Shown: positions 1 through 11,539, counted from the stretch's first letter. The stretch: 64,000 nucleotides of DNA from Trachythela sp. YZ-2020 (GCA_016169945.1 JADLSH010000236.1:5229819-5293818); one strand, 5' to 3'. The notes: generated by a model from the letters alone, not told the origin. Made by a program: numbers and translations.

Positions 1-97
1 CTTACTGCAAAACCAGGAATTATGCCCCACATATAGCCACAACTACCTTTAATCCCCACAGGGCTCCCCCCCTTTGAAAGCTCTGGCTACGTCCCTG
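1..97. mobile_element. hAT-type MITE, partial (left copy)
   Basis: Mirror of the right part of the element at 13,699-13,865, cut by the window edge. Its terminus CTGGCTACGTCCCTG and the adjoining 8-bp target copy (TTTGGAGC) are visible at about 83-105. It was therefore inserted before the inverted duplication arose. Confidence 0.75.
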
Positions 98-312
98 TTT
101 GGAGCTGACAAAACGGCGCCGCAACGAATGCAGTCCTCCACAGGAGGAGCAATGAAGCGACCAAAATTTAATTTCTCTCTTTTGCTGAGAGCGCATAAGG
201 CCTCCTCGAAATCGGCAGAATAATTCCCCACAAAAGGGCAATCAGGCGCAAATTCTTCCAGAAAAGAAACGATCTCTTCAACCAACATCACGGAAAATCG
301 CTCAGGACACAA
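98..312 (-). CDS. Cysteine-cluster protein segment, left copy (partial)
   Basis: Mirror copy of 13,484-13,698 on the minus strand. It encodes the same segment with a C-x2-C pair and runs into the hAT-type MITE occupying 1-97. One substitution (Arg for Gly) separates it from the right copy. Its continuation beyond the MITE lies outside the window. Whether it is expressed cannot be judged. Confidence 0.4.
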
Positions 313-529
313 GAAATTGATTATAGTAAAGATAATGTTACATCTACTGTTCTTGTATTTTGCATAGGATTTAGGTACATAACAAAATCCACATAATCCC
401 GTCTAGTCCGTACATGAACGCGAGCAAGCCAACAACGTCGAAATTTACATGCTTGTTTAAACGCCTTACAGTCTCCGTCAAATTCTTTAAATTAAGTTTA
501 CTTTTAAAAACATTTATCTCGTTTAAAAA

Positions 530-601
530 TTATTTTCTCTCTTGGATTTCTCGCAAAATGGCTTCAGCAGAAAAGTCGACTCTTGCCTTTTTCGACGCCA
601 T
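530..601 (-). CDS. N-terminal peptide of cysteine-cluster gene, left copy
   Basis: Left-arm copy of the 23-codon frame described at 13,195-13,266. It reads from an ATG at 601 towards lower coordinates, preceded by the same TATA-like motif. The rest of its gene lies at about 1-312 on the same strand and is cut by the window start. Confidence 0.4.
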   Translation of the reverse strand: MASKKARVDFSAEAILREIQERK

Positions 602-884
602 GCTTTATATGTGCGTGTTTAATTATATTATAGTATAATTGCACGGAAAACAGCCCTCCTGCGGCTACTACGCTAACTACGCGTAGTAAGATGCTTTACC
701 GTGCATGTTAATATAGCCTTACGTGTTTACATATGGACTGTCATAGTCGAGCGTGTTTTATATTAGAATTGCACGGAAATACAGGACCTCCTGCAGCTAC
801 TACGCTAACTACGCGTAGTAAGACCGTAGTGGCAAAAATATTGTTCATAAAATAAGCCACGCATGCTCTATGGTGGCCTATGTT

Positions 885-1250
885 TAACACTTTTGATGGT
901 TTCAAAATAGCACCCAATATTTAGCGCTATAAAGGGTGTAAATTTAGCACTTTCGCTGATGAAAGAGGTGCTATTTAGGACCCAAAAAAGGTGTCAAAAT
1001 AGCACCCCATTATTTAGCACTATAAAGGGTGTAAATTTAGCACTTTCGCTGATGAAAGAGGTGCTATTTTTTTGCCCAAAAAAGGTGTTAAAATTTCGGG
1101 TGCTGAATTAGCACTTTAAAATTGACACCCAACTTAACGGTGCTATATTGGCACCCAAATCGGTGCTAAAATAGAACTTTATATTTAACACCACCTCCTG
1201 GTGTCAATTTAGCACCTATACAGGTGCTATTTTAACACCCTCAAATTAAC
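885..1250. repeat. Array of quasi-palindromic GGTGCTAAAATAGCACC-type units
   Basis: About 365 bp made almost wholly of short alternating units such as GGTGCTATTTT, TTTAGCACC, GGTGTTAAAAT and ATTGACACC. Neighbouring units are imperfect inverted copies, so most can pair into short hairpins. A second locus at 21,062-21,312 has the same composition and the same final CAAATTAACAGT-like end. There is no coding frame. Family unknown to me. Confidence 0.85.
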
Positions 1251-1324
1251 AGTATGCGATGGGTAATAGTCGTGTGCCTTTATAAATTCTCGCCCCAGAG
1301 GCCTTTTGGCTTGCCACTTGCCAG

Positions 1325-2213
1325 CAAGGGCGTCAATCCTGGGGGGGGGGGGACGAATCCACCCCACTTTTTGGGCAGAGGGGGATCAATATGTAATTAT
1401 CCTCCCCACTTTTGCTTATACGACATGTTCTGATCATCAGAATTGTGTAAAGTCTTCCCCCAAAGTGCATGAAATGGCGTTTCAGAGACTCTAGATTTCA
1501 AAAATTTTCTGGGGGAGCATGATCCTATACCCTCTAGTGCCCTTGTGTTTTCGGCACTCGATACCTGCGCATTCCTGCTAGCGGCATGGGGCCTCAATAG
1601 ACAGTTTTGGTTTTGGCTGGCCCTTTTACTGCCCTTTCGTCGGGCAAAACATACCCACACCCCTAACATGGCTGCCCCCCCAATAATCTCCTCATTTTAC
1701 TTCCACGATTTTGGTTCTTTTCATACTATATACATTTTCTTTCAGAGCCAACTACAATCAACTTATCTGTAATACTTTCTCCTTACTTTGCCATTGTGTG
1801 TATATCAATAGGAACAAAATCAATTCATTGATGCTTGTAATTGTACACGAAACGAATGTTATTTCAAAACTTGGGGATGAGGTTGTAAAAAGTTTAAAAT
1901 TGTGTTAATTCTTATATGTAAAAATTTCACAACTATTACGAAAATCCCTCTCAGGAAACACGGAAAATGCACTTCTGCGACTTTGAAAATGCAAAATTAT
2001 CCTGGGAGAGCATGCCCCCAGACCCCTCTAGGTTACTCCCCTACAACAATTTGCTTCCGACGGCACTGCCTAACGCTTAGACCCAAGTTACATTTCCGTC
2101 GAGAAGTGTCTATAAATGATGCGGAAATGCCCTGAAAACATATGTGTTACATGCCTCCATAACTATCAGAAGGCTCCATCCCCCCCACTTTTTGAGATGG
2201 ATTTTCGCCCTTG
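1325..2213. mobile_element. hAT-type nonautonomous element, family B, copy 1
   Basis: Termini CAAGGGCGTCAATCC and GGATTTTCGCCCTTG are inverted copies. The element is flanked by the perfect 8-bp direct repeat CTTGCCAG (1,317-1,324 and 2,214-2,221), as expected of hAT insertions. Length 889 bp, with no transposase frame. A shorter copy (447 bp) sits in the last intron of MARS1 at 22,378-22,824. Confidence 0.9.
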
Positions 2214-2492
2214 CTTGCCAGTCAAGGATCGAACTAAACTTAGGCACAGCATTTTGCGAAAGTTTTATATCTGAAGCCTGTAGAGATATTTTTATCATAT
2301 ATGCACAGAAAAAGAGCAGAATACCATAAGGATACCATGGCATTGCATCAACACTCACAGATGAAAACATTGTCTATGTAACTTTCATGTTTGTCAAGAG
2401 CATTTGACAGGTTTCAATCTGATTAGGGAATCGCGTTCAACAAGCATCATGCTGCTTGGCTGACCTATTAACTGAAACCATACTGAAACCAG

Positions 2493-4539
2493 GCTCATAC
2501 CTAGCGGACGCGTGACCTGCATGATAAATCCAAGATGGCCGCCATTCAGGGCAAAAAGACTATAAACTCTACGGGGAAATCCATATTTTTTGCATTTTGC
2601 GTCGTCCCAGTGTTTCGAATCCACTTCGATCAAACTTTTTTGGCAATAACTACTTATCGTGAAGGTTTTAGACGCAAACTGGACAGCTGGGGATGAATTG
2701 ATGTAAACATATCGCTCGCCGAAATTTGTACGAAATCGTCACTTGGTCAGTTCGAGTGAATTACTCTGGTTTAGAGTATTTTATAAAGGAAATTTGTAGT
2801 TTTCAAGGCCAAAGACGTATACCTTGAAGGCTTTGGATGCAGAATGGACCGTTTGGGATGAATGATATTAAAATATCGCTCGCCGAAGCTTGACATGAAA
2901 ATGTCACTTGCTCAGCTCGAGTCATTTACTGCAGACAAGTACTTTAAATGTACTTGGTTTAATACATTTAGTCATTAGATATTTTGAGGAATATTCGGAA
3001 CATTACTTAGAGGATGAAAGCAGTATTTAAAAGTTAAGTCCATAGTTAACTGACGTCAAATATCACACAAACATGGTACGGTATTTCAAGGATGGAAATA
3101 TTAAATATTAAAACATTTATGAAGATGCAATGCAGCCTATTTGAACTCACTTAATGAAATGGCAGGCAGCATTACTCATGAAAGGAAGAATTCTGATCAT
3201 TATATTGATTAGGCATTTCCCGGGGAGATCATGAGACCAGACTGGGTAATATATGGCAGATTTCAACAAGGAAAAATTTATGCAGCAGGGAAAAATTCAA
3301 GTGTGTAGTGTGCAAAATTGTGGCAAGTGCACTGCAAATTTGAGTGTTGTTTCTGATTTTCAGTATTGTTTTAAAACATTTAACTTAACATTTAACAATA
3401 CAGTAACAGTGTGCAACCTGTTCATGTACTGAAAAATATCAAGTATGCATCGGCCAGACTTTCCATGGTGGTCGTGAAATATAAACCTCTATAAAATAAA
3501 TTCTGTTCATTAAACTTAACAGTTTCACGTATGCTTGAATGAAATCCGTACATTGTTATACTAATATTAATTATCATTTCTATAGTAAAAATATATTAAT
3601 CCTTCAAGTAATTAATGGCAAATTTTCCTACTTTGTTGAACCTCAATAAAACTAACATGAAGTTTTCTTGCGTGTCCAAAACTAAATTTCTTGACATGTC
3701 ATCTAGTGAGAATGAATGTCCAGATTAACAATATGTTAGTGTTTTCTATTTATGGTTCTTTTTAACACGACATTTAGTAAGCTATATTTTCCAAGGCTGC
3801 CCAGGGGGGGAATTGCTCGATGGGCCCAGATTTAAGTGAGCCCCAAAAATACTACAAAACGAAAAAAAACTGGGGAAAGAAGTCAGAGGGTTGTAAGAGG
3901 TGGGGGAGGGATCATAATCTCATTTTCCATTCCCAATTTTAATTGCTATTTTTATTGCTTTTTCGTAATCCCAGTCGTCTCAGCAAGTAAAGCCTGTTAC
4001 AGACATTACTTTTATCCTCTAAGTAATGTTCCGAATATTCCTCAAAATATCTAATGACTAAATGTATTAAACCAAGAACATTTAAAGTACTTGTCTGCAG
4101 TAAATGACTCGAGCTATAAAGCAAGTGACATTTTCATGTCAAGCTTCGGCGAGCGATATTTTAATATAATTCATCCCAAACGGTCCATTCTGCATCCAAA
4201 GCCTTCAAGGTATACGTCTTTGGCCTTGAAAACCACAAATTTCCTTTATAAAATACTCTAAACCAGAGTAATTCACTCGAACTGACCAAGTGACGATTTC
4301 GTACAAATTTCGGCGAGCGATATGTTTACATCAATTCATCCCCAGCTGTCCAGTTTGCGTCTAAAACCTTCACGATAAGTAGTTATTGCCAAAAAAGTTT
4401 GATCGAAGTGGATTCGAAACACTGGGACGACGCAAAATGCAAAAAATATGGATTTCCCCGTAGAGTTTATAGTCTTTTTGCCCTGAATGGCGGCCATCTT
4501 GGATTTATCATGCAGGTCACGCGTCCGCTACGTATGAGC
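2493..4539. mobile_element. Foldback element, about 2 kb
   Basis: Long inverted arms, about 2,493-3,020 and 4,010-4,539, begin with GCTCATACSTAGCGGACGCG and enclose about 1 kb of unrelated AT-rich DNA with no convincing coding frame. Arm identity is high by eye, including the segment GCCGCCATTCAGGGCAAAAA. No clear target duplication was found. The superfamily cannot be assigned from the sequence. Confidence 0.85.
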
Positions 4540-4662
4540 AGTGAACTCCTCTGAGTGAACTCGGTATGAGTCAGCAATCTAGGTTTCCTAATTTAAAAAA
4601 AGATCCTAATTTATGTAGCTGGGCCAGCTGGCAAAATTCTCAATTTTTGATTGACAGATAGA

Positions 4663-4720
4663 CCCACAATGCAATTTCACAGGATCCACAATGCAATTTC
4701 ACAGGACCCAAAATGCAATG
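4663..4720. repeat. Short tandem repeat, about 24 bp x 2.5
   Basis: The segment ACAATGCAATTTCACAGGA is repeated directly, followed by a degenerate third copy. Apart from this, 4,540-4,756 shows nothing recognisable. Confidence 0.8.
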
Positions 4721-4756
4721 CGCGAGATTAATATAAAATAAGGCGACTGCACTCAG

Positions 4757-5457
4757 TGTGACCAGATTTGGTAATTTTAATTACTTTTGGTAATTTTTGG
4801 TAATTTTGGGGACTTTTTTAGTAATTAAATATTTTTAGTAATTTTTTGGTAATTTTTGGGGAAATTTAGTAATCTGTTGGTAATTAGATAAAAGATGACT
4901 TTCTCAAATTTTACGAATTGTTTTGTATGAACACTGTCACATTTTGAGAGAAAATCAGATAGTGTCCTCGTCAATGCTATTTAGGTACAGGCGGGAGGCA
5001 GTTTGGGCAGCTAAGGCAGCTCAGCCCGCAGATGCCTGTCACAACTCCTGAGGCCTGCCCCTGCCTGAATATAAAGTGTTATTACAATTTGGCATTTTGG
5101 CGCCAAAACACTAAAAATAAATTTTTGACAAACAGAAATTCTCAAATGTTTCCACAACAATGCTTTTTTTTTAACAATCCAATTATGGACATCTGAAGGC
5201 GACAGCCCTTTTGCTCCGCAGCCTCCGCCGCCCCTGGCCCAAAGCCTGAAATCTTGCCAATCTTGGGTTAATAAATTATAGGAGCAATACGAATAATGAT
5301 ATTTATACTCATTATACTCGCTAAGCATTATGGTTGTTTAATGCAAAACTGATTTATGAGCTGTTTTGGGAAGTGTGCAACTTTTAGTAATTTTTTTCTG
5401 GATTTAGTAATTTTTCAGAGGCATTTTTAGTAATTGGTCCTGAAAAAATTGGTCACA
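4757..5457. mobile_element. MITE with TGTGACCA termini
   Basis: The element begins TGTGACCAGATTTGGTAA and ends AATTGGTCACA, a short inverted terminal repeat. Both subterminal regions are rich in TAATTTTTGGTAATTT-type repeats. It directly abuts the palindrome at 5,458-6,377 and probably inserted into that element's end, since the palindrome's other end also shows GGTCACACTGACTGC. The 105-codon minus-strand frame inside looks fortuitous. Confidence 0.65.
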
Positions 5458-6377
5458 CCACAGGGAGTCCAACTAAGAACTGTGACGAGTAGGACTAAAT
5501 ATAGCGTAGTATATTCAAATTATTGTACTTACTTGTATAAATCATAGAGCTTGTATTATGCAGCGAATAGCTTCAAACATTGCTTCGAACAATGATTCAA
5601 AACGAAAATATTGCATCATTTGCATGGCGAATTATTAATAATACGAAATTATTACACGACGTTTCGAGCAATTAAATAACAGCAAGGATTGCGGGCGCTC
5701 GAGGGAAGGCTAAGGGATAAAGAAAAAGAAAGGGATGAAACACCGATCACGTGAGCGTTTAGTGTGCTCCATAAGTAGTCGGTTCATCTTTTTTTGTGTT
5801 TTTTTTACGATTCAGACGATGTTCTATTGCATAAACAAATATGATCATTACCGAAAAACAGTTGATGAAACTATTTTACGGGATTTATAACAGCAGGCAT
5901 TCTTCGACGTTTTCGCGAGATGTGTTCCATAAGTAGTCGGTTCTCGTGACGTAAATTCGTGACGTATTATTTCCGATTTCGACCTTCGGCTACTGTTCGG
6001 CGAGTGATTATATCTTCGTGAAAGGTTCGGTCGTCGCCTCATTCCGAGAGAACCGACTACTTATGGAGCACACTAAACGCTCACGTGATCGGTGTTTCAT
6101 CCCTTTCTTTTTCTTTATCCCTTAGCCTTCCCTCGAGCGCCCGCAATCCTTGCTGTTATTTAATTGCTCGAAACGTCGTGTAATAATTTCGTATTATTAA
6201 TAATTCGCCATGCAAATGATGCAATATTTTCGTTTTGAATCATTGTTCGAAGCAATGTTTGAAGCTATTCGCTGCATAATACAAGCTCTATGATTTATAC
6301 AAGTAAGTACAATAATTTGAATATACTACGCTATATTTAGTCCTACTCGTCACAGTTCTTAGTTGGACTCCCTGTGG
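5458..6377. mobile_element. Palindromic foldback element
   Basis: Arms 5,458-5,788 and 6,050-6,377 are near-perfect inverted copies, from CCACAGGGAGTCCAAC to GTGCTCCATAAGTAGTCGG. A third copy of the inner motif CCATAAGTAGTCGGTTCTCG lies in the loop near 5,929. No transposase frame is present. Confidence 0.9.
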
Positions 6378-7206
6378 TCACACTGACTGCACTTCCTGCA
6401 TTCTTTCACGATTGCTCTCTGGACTGACTTTGTTGCTGTTTTCTCTGGTGAAGATATTGGAAAATTACAAACGTGAGTATTAAATATATGGTTTTGGTTT
6501 TTTAGTTTATCTTGCTTTGAAAGAGTTTTATAGTAGAAATCGTCCTATTTACAAAATTATTTGTGTCTGTTTATATAGGTATAAATTTCCGCGTGGTTGG
6601 AAGGCCCTCAATAGACTTGTGAGTTTATATCATTTATATATATAGTTTTGGTTTCTTAGTTTATCTCACAGTGCTTTAAGAGTGTTTAGTAGGCCTTGCA
6701 GATATGGCTATTTTTTACAATTATTTGTGTCTGTTGTATATTTAGGTAATTTGAATTTGAAGCGTCCTCGACTCCTCGTGGTTGAATTTTGGAAACCGGT
6801 TTTGCGGCTCTAAAGACAGCAGTTGAATAGACTTTGGCCACTGTGAGTTCAGATATATATATGATATAGTTTTGGTTTCTTAGTTCGATCATCTTGCTTT
6901 AACAGTGTTTAGTAGGTCTTGCAGATATCGTTTTTTTTACAATTATTTGTGTCTGTTGTATATTTAGGTAATTTGAACTTGAAGTGTCCTCGTGGTTGAA
7001 TTTTGGAAACCGGTTTTGCGGCGCTCAGAGTGAAGACAGCAGTTGATAGACTTTGGCCACTGTGAGTTCATATATATTATATTATATAGTTTTGGTTTCT
7101 TTATAGTTTATCTTGCTTTAACAGTGTTTAGTAGGGCTTGAAGATATAAATAGATATCATATCGTTTTTTTAACAATTATTTCATATTTGTGTCGATCTG
7201 TTGTAA

Positions 7207-7811
7207 TTTGAAGCGTCCTCTTGGACATTTCAAAGCAACGATCTAAAGTCCCTGGAAAAGGTGAACACAGATCTGTTCAAGAAAATACACGCTTTGGATA
7301 CAAGATCTGTCCAAGAGCTTTTAGATGCTATCAATGACACCAATATCAGTCTGTCGAGAGATTTTGGCGCAGAAATTTTCATACCCAGAGTTGCTCGTCA
7401 ACTAGCCTGCGTGGCCGGCCCTCGTTGGAGGGGAAAAGAAGAACAGGGATGAGGGCCTGCAAGAAAACCCAGCTTTCATGACTAAACGCCGTTCAATTTT
7501 TGAACGTAGAATTTGATTGGTCAACACCAAGAATTAATTGACATGTTTACGCATACAGGAATATATTATTACATTTCTTCGTCTTGATTGACATGTTTAT
7601 GCACAAGCGAATACATTTCCTTTGGTTTGGGGTTTCCCCTATGGTCCAGCTGCATTTGTATTGGTCAATTTTAATGAGCCTTTATTAGGGCGTTTAGTCA
7701 CGAAAGCTGGGTTTTCTTGCAGGCCCTCATTCCCTGTTCTTCTTTTCCCCTCCAACGAGGGCCGGCCACGCAGGCTACTCGTCAACAAAATAAGAAGTGT
7801 ACAGCGATAAG
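7207..7811 (+). pseudogene. Exon-like reading frame split by a foldback element
   Basis: An open frame runs from about 7,207 through 7,402 and resumes at 7,787 if the insertion at 7,403-7,777 and one target copy are removed. It then reaches a donor-like AAG|GTATT at 7,811/7,812, or a stop at 7,816. The predicted peptide, with LFKKIHALDTRSVQELLDAI and LSRDFGAEIFIPRVARQ, looks like an amphipathic helical segment, and I do not recognise the family. No ATG starts it, so it would be an internal exon. Its neighbour is the OTU relic at 9,014, and both may be parts of one transposon-borne gene (inference). The insertion breaks it. Confidence 0.45.
7403..7777. mobile_element. MULE-like foldback element with 9-bp target duplication
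   Basis: The element is flanked by the perfect direct repeat CTCGTCAAC (7,394-7,402 and 7,778-7,786). It starts TAGCCTGCGTGGCCGGCC and ends with its inverted copy GGCCGGCCACGCAGGCTA. The inverted arms are about 90-100 bp and continue through CAGGGATGAGGGCCTGCAAG. Long inverted arms with a 9-bp duplication are typical of Mutator-like elements. Length 375 bp; no transposase. Confidence 0.9.
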
Positions 7812-9013
7812 GTATTAAAAGAGATTCTATTTATATTAGTTTATAGTCTGATACTAATACTATTAGTGAGTATTACTAAGTTCAAAGTGTCTATTTCACG
7901 CCGGAGCCGCTTGGCTGAATTAGCATATATTTGCGGTTGGTCAAAAGGTCATTTATATTATATAGTCGTTATATTGGCATTTGTTGTAATATTTGTATCA
8001 GCCAAGGCATATTGCTGATGTATTTTTATCGACTGAACCAAATATTAATACTACACAAGAGTATTAACACAAATTGTTATGTCGAAATTTTGAGTCTTTG
8101 ACCGCATGGTTTGGTGTTACGCTGTTTGTAATACGATATCTAGAAGCATAATATATGGCAATTTGTGTTTCCTAGGCATGCTGATGAGCCATGATATGGA
8201 GTGAAACAGTCATTTTATTGCCTAGCCAAAAACAATGGCGCCCCCTCCCCACGAATCGATATCGTTTAGTGTTCTTAGTTTGCTCTGCTTTACAAGTGCT
8301 TTAATAGGGTAAACCATTAATAGTACGGATCGTAGATATCGTTCTATTTACAATATTATTTGTGTCTATTGTATTGGTAATTTGAATTTTAAGCGTCCTC
8401 GTGGTGGGAATTGGGTTTTGCTGTCAGCTCTCGAATACTCGATAGTTTTTGCCCAACGGGAGTTCTACATTATTTATATATAGTTTTTGGTTTCTTAGTT
8501 TATCTTGCTTTCTACGTGTTTAGTAGGTTCTCGCAGATATCTTTTTTAACAAATTTTTTGTGTCGAATTTGAATTTCGGTTCTCGTGGTTGGAAATCGGA
8601 AACCGGTTTTGCTGTGGGCGTTCAATAGACTTTGCCCTGAGTTCTATGTTTTACCTCGTGGTGCGAATCTGGTTTTGCTGTCCGCACATGATATATAGTT
8701 TTGGTTTTTTAGTTTATCTTGCTTAGTAGGCCTCGCAGATATCGTTCTATTCGAGGTTCTATTAACAAAATTATTTGTGTCAATTAAGTCTGAATTTGAA
8801 GGTCCTGTGGTTAAAAACCGGTTTTGCTGTAGCCTGTGGGCAATTTGCCCACTGTGAGTTATATATTATAGAGTTTTGGTTTCATAGTTTATCCTGCATT
8901 TGTAGTTAAGTTAGATTTGGTGTGGTTTAATATCTACGCCTCGTTTCCTGTGGTTCATTACCGCTCGTTTGTTTGAACTTGTTTAAACCTGTTTTAAAAC
9001 GTTTTGTTGAATA

Positions 9014-9283
9014 ATGCCTCGTCATTTGGACAACCCTGAGTTGTCTTTCATTCCACTTGATGAAAACTCCCAAAACTTTATGTGTTCTCTGATAGGTTTA
9101 CCTCTTATTTCAAAGCACGATATTCAACATCCAAAAATGCTTAAAAATGCATTTCCAGCCAAAATACACAGTATAAGTGGTGACGGTAACTGTTTGTTAT
9201 TTATTTTTCATTTAGGTCAGATCGAATTGGTGGTTGCAGGTATTCGGATCCTGGAACATGTTTTGGGGACCCTGTCCAGTTGA
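9014..9283 (+). pseudogene. OTU cysteine-protease N-terminal relic
   Basis: An ATG-started frame of 89 codons. After about 50 residues it reads KIHSISGDGNCL, the signature around the catalytic Asp and Cys of OTU-type deubiquitinases (normally D-G-x-C-L-F/Y-R). The conserved continuation after the Cys is lost: the frame reads LFIFHLGQIELV, and a possible acceptor TTTCATTTAG at about 9,220 suggests an intron or decay there. No downstream OTU His box is seen. OTU domains of this kind are common in transposon polyproteins and host genes. I take this as a 5' gene fragment. Confidence 0.5.
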
Positions 9284-11126
9284 AACAGCTATTGGGTCAA
9301 TTAGATTTATGTTAATCATATTTCTTTATGGTTTGAAGTGAGGTGTTAGATAATTATAGTGTGATAATTGAGTTCTTGTTCCTGTGTGATTGTCCATTAC
9401 GAAAAACAATCGAATTATAATCACACAATCTACACTTTAGTTCTATTTTATATTAGTATAAACTTAGTAATAGACTATCACTTTTCCTGCGTTCTGATTG
9501 GCTACGCTACTCGTAGACTATTAGTGATAGTCTACTAGTAGCAAAATTCAAAACAATGGCGTGAAAATTCACGTTTAAAATTAATATTAATACTTTTGTT
9601 TACTTTTGTATTGTGTTCCCTAGTTCTCAATAACGCGAATTTTTTTTTTTTTTAATTGTTAAAATGAACAAAAACAAGTTTTTGTGTGTTTTTTTTGGCC
9701 AGAAAACAGTGAATGTATCAGTACTAAAATACTTTTCTACAAAGTTTATGACAAAATGAACAGGAGGAAAGAAATTGGACTGAAATCAGAGAAATATAAA
9801 GGATATTTTTCTACGACGGAACATGAGCGAAATTTTACTTTGTTCGAAGATGCTAGTTGTCTTGGCTTCGTAAACATATAAAATTAGAAAGTTTAACTTA
9901 CGGTGGGTTTGAATTTCATTTTTCAACGCATGTGTCTATACAAAAATTGCTATAATAGTTTTCTCATCAAAACCTGTGAGATTTCGTACGGCAAAAATCG
10001 GCATTTTTCGAAAAATAGGAAAATGCCAAATTTTCAACTTAAGATTGCAAAAAATCTAGCCGAGAGCCTCAAAACGAGACTATCCTTAAACGGTAGTCTG
10101 AAGCTTTCTTAATCCCTTAATCAAAGTAATTTAGATATAAAAATTCGGGTTGATACCAAAAACGGCGACACTATTTATGTGATCTGAAATTCTTCACAAA
10201 AGTACCTTTGAAAATGCTGCCAGAAATTCTATGTTTATACTATTCTTGCTTGTTAAAGCGATTCGGTTGAGAGATTAAAGCCCATTGATTCCAGAAAAAT
10301 GGGCAGTTTTTAAATCATATGAATATTTTGCCCTTTTTCTCCAATATAGTAAATAGTAATTCAAGGTGTGAAAATCAGCACAGTAAAATGTTAAAGAAAT
10401 AAAATATTTCAAAATTTTGTCGAGAGCCTCAAAACCAAATACGGTTTAAAATAACCCTAATAGTATATACATTATATTGGGGAAGAATTTGTTTACATCA
10501 AAATTCGCTAGTACGAATTTTGGGGATTTTCTGGGATTTTCCGTCGAATTCCGAGAGTTCTCCGATCTTTTCCGATACATACAAACATGTTTCTTTACGC
10601 AATTTTTAAATTTTTAAAAGTTATTATTCATTTGCTTGCACTCTCAGTCAATCAATCAATTAAATAATTTCGGTTGGTAGGTCAAAATTTGTAAGAATCG
10701 CTCGGAAATTCAATAGCCGAGTTTACTCGCCCCAGGTCTAATTTCTAACAACCGCGCGAAATCCTACGCATGCTCAAACAAAATTCCCACCTGTTATCTA
10801 TGAACAGGTGGGCATTTTGCAGACGCTGTATAAAATATAGCGGGCGCGTTTCTTCAACTGCCATTTTATTCTTCGAACGTTGAAAAGATGAATTTTCAGA
10901 GGATTTTTGTGCTTTTTTACTGGACTGTTCATGGAAATTAAAGTGTTTCATGAAAGAATAAGTTGTAGTGCTTATATCAAAGGATATTACGGCTTAAGAA
11001 CTCGAAAACTATTGCGCGCTCGCAATATTGAGCAATATCTTTACAGGCGCGGCGCATTACGATATTGCGCGGCGGATAGGGAAAATTTCAAAATTTGCGC
11101 GTCCTGACGCGCATTTTGTCCGAAAT
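9284..11126. other. Non-coding AT-rich stretch
   Basis: No supportable gene. Near 9,440-9,545 there is a short palindromic segment (AGACTATCACTTTT ... TGATAGTCTACTAG) beside TAGTATAAACTTAGTA, resembling termini of the elements at 30,670 and 31,286. GAGAGCCTCAAAAC occurs at about 10,063 and 10,423. The remainder is unremarkable. Confidence 0.6.
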
Positions 11127-11152
11127 TGCGCGGCCTAGATCTAGGCCGCGCA
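11127..11152. repeat. 26-bp perfect palindrome in a GC-rich island
   Basis: Two 13-base halves, TGCGCGGCCTAGA and its exact reverse complement, sit in a locally GC-rich and CpG-rich stretch (about 11,010-11,180) that contrasts with the AT-rich surroundings. Function unknown. Confidence 0.95.
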
Positions 11153-11272
11153 GTACAAACTTTCCAGTCTGGCGTGAGGAAGCCCTTTGATGCAGCATGT
11201 AAACAATATTCAATTAACATATAGCAACGATTATTCAACAGTTGAAAATTAGGATTAATGAGTTTATTTCAG

Positions 11273-11416
11273 GCCGACTTACCGGGTTAGTCCGAACCAT
11301 GTAATCGCACTTATAAAGAGCCAACTCGCCCATTTAATCGGCCCCAAAGATGCACACAAGAAAATTGCGTTTTGTGCGGGTGACTTGGGTGAACTGTGGA
11401 AGTGCAAGTTTGGGAG
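11273..11416 (+). CDS. Candidate orphan exon
   Basis: A polypyrimidine/AG acceptor (TTTATTTCAG) at 11,263-11,272 is followed by an open frame that continues to a stop at 11,484. It includes HLIGPKDAHKKIAFC and GDLGELWKCKFGRYLARD. A donor-like GGGAG|GTACTT lies at 11,416/11,417. Composition is protein-like, but I do not recognise a family and found no partner exon nearby. It may be a stray exon or part of a transposon gene. Confidence 0.3.
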
Positions 11417-11539
11417 GTACTTGGCTAGAGACATGCTATTGTTCATTGTTGCTTTATTGTGTTTGCCCTCTTTGGCACTTTGCTAAATTGCGCCCGTAAT
11501 TGCGAAATTGCCTATTGTTGAATAACCATGAGCAGATAC

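Larger units (their letters stand above)
1..865. repeat. Left arm of 865-bp inverted repeat
   Basis: This segment is the reverse complement of 12,931-13,795 with only scattered differences; for example one Arg codon in the left copy of the reading frame is Gly in the right copy. Position 1 pairs with 13,795 without net indel. The match ends at 865/12,931 at the shared GCATG. The arm is cut by the window edge, so it may extend to the left. It holds the 5' part of a cysteine-cluster gene on the minus strand plus a partial hAT-type MITE (1-97). Confidence 0.95.
6470..8900 (+). repeat. Degenerate tandem array, about 190-230-bp units
   Basis: At least seven imperfect direct copies of one unit occur (near 6,490, 6,650, 6,870, 7,090, 8,270, 8,480 and 8,700). 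The unit reads roughly TAGTTTTGGTTTCTTAGTTT, then GCAGATATCG, then ACAATTATTTGTGTCTG, then TTTGAA and GTCCTCGTGG. The array is interrupted by the exon-like frame at 7,207-7,811 and its MULE-like insertion. The unit copies themselves encode nothing recognisable. Confidence 0.8.

Noticed and set aside
414..638. 74-codon frame present in both inverted arms
   Set aside because: It is antisense to the better-supported MASKKARV frame and its TATA-like promoter.
5011..5328. 105-codon minus-strand frame
   Set aside because: Lies inside a MITE, has no domain resemblance and no splice context.
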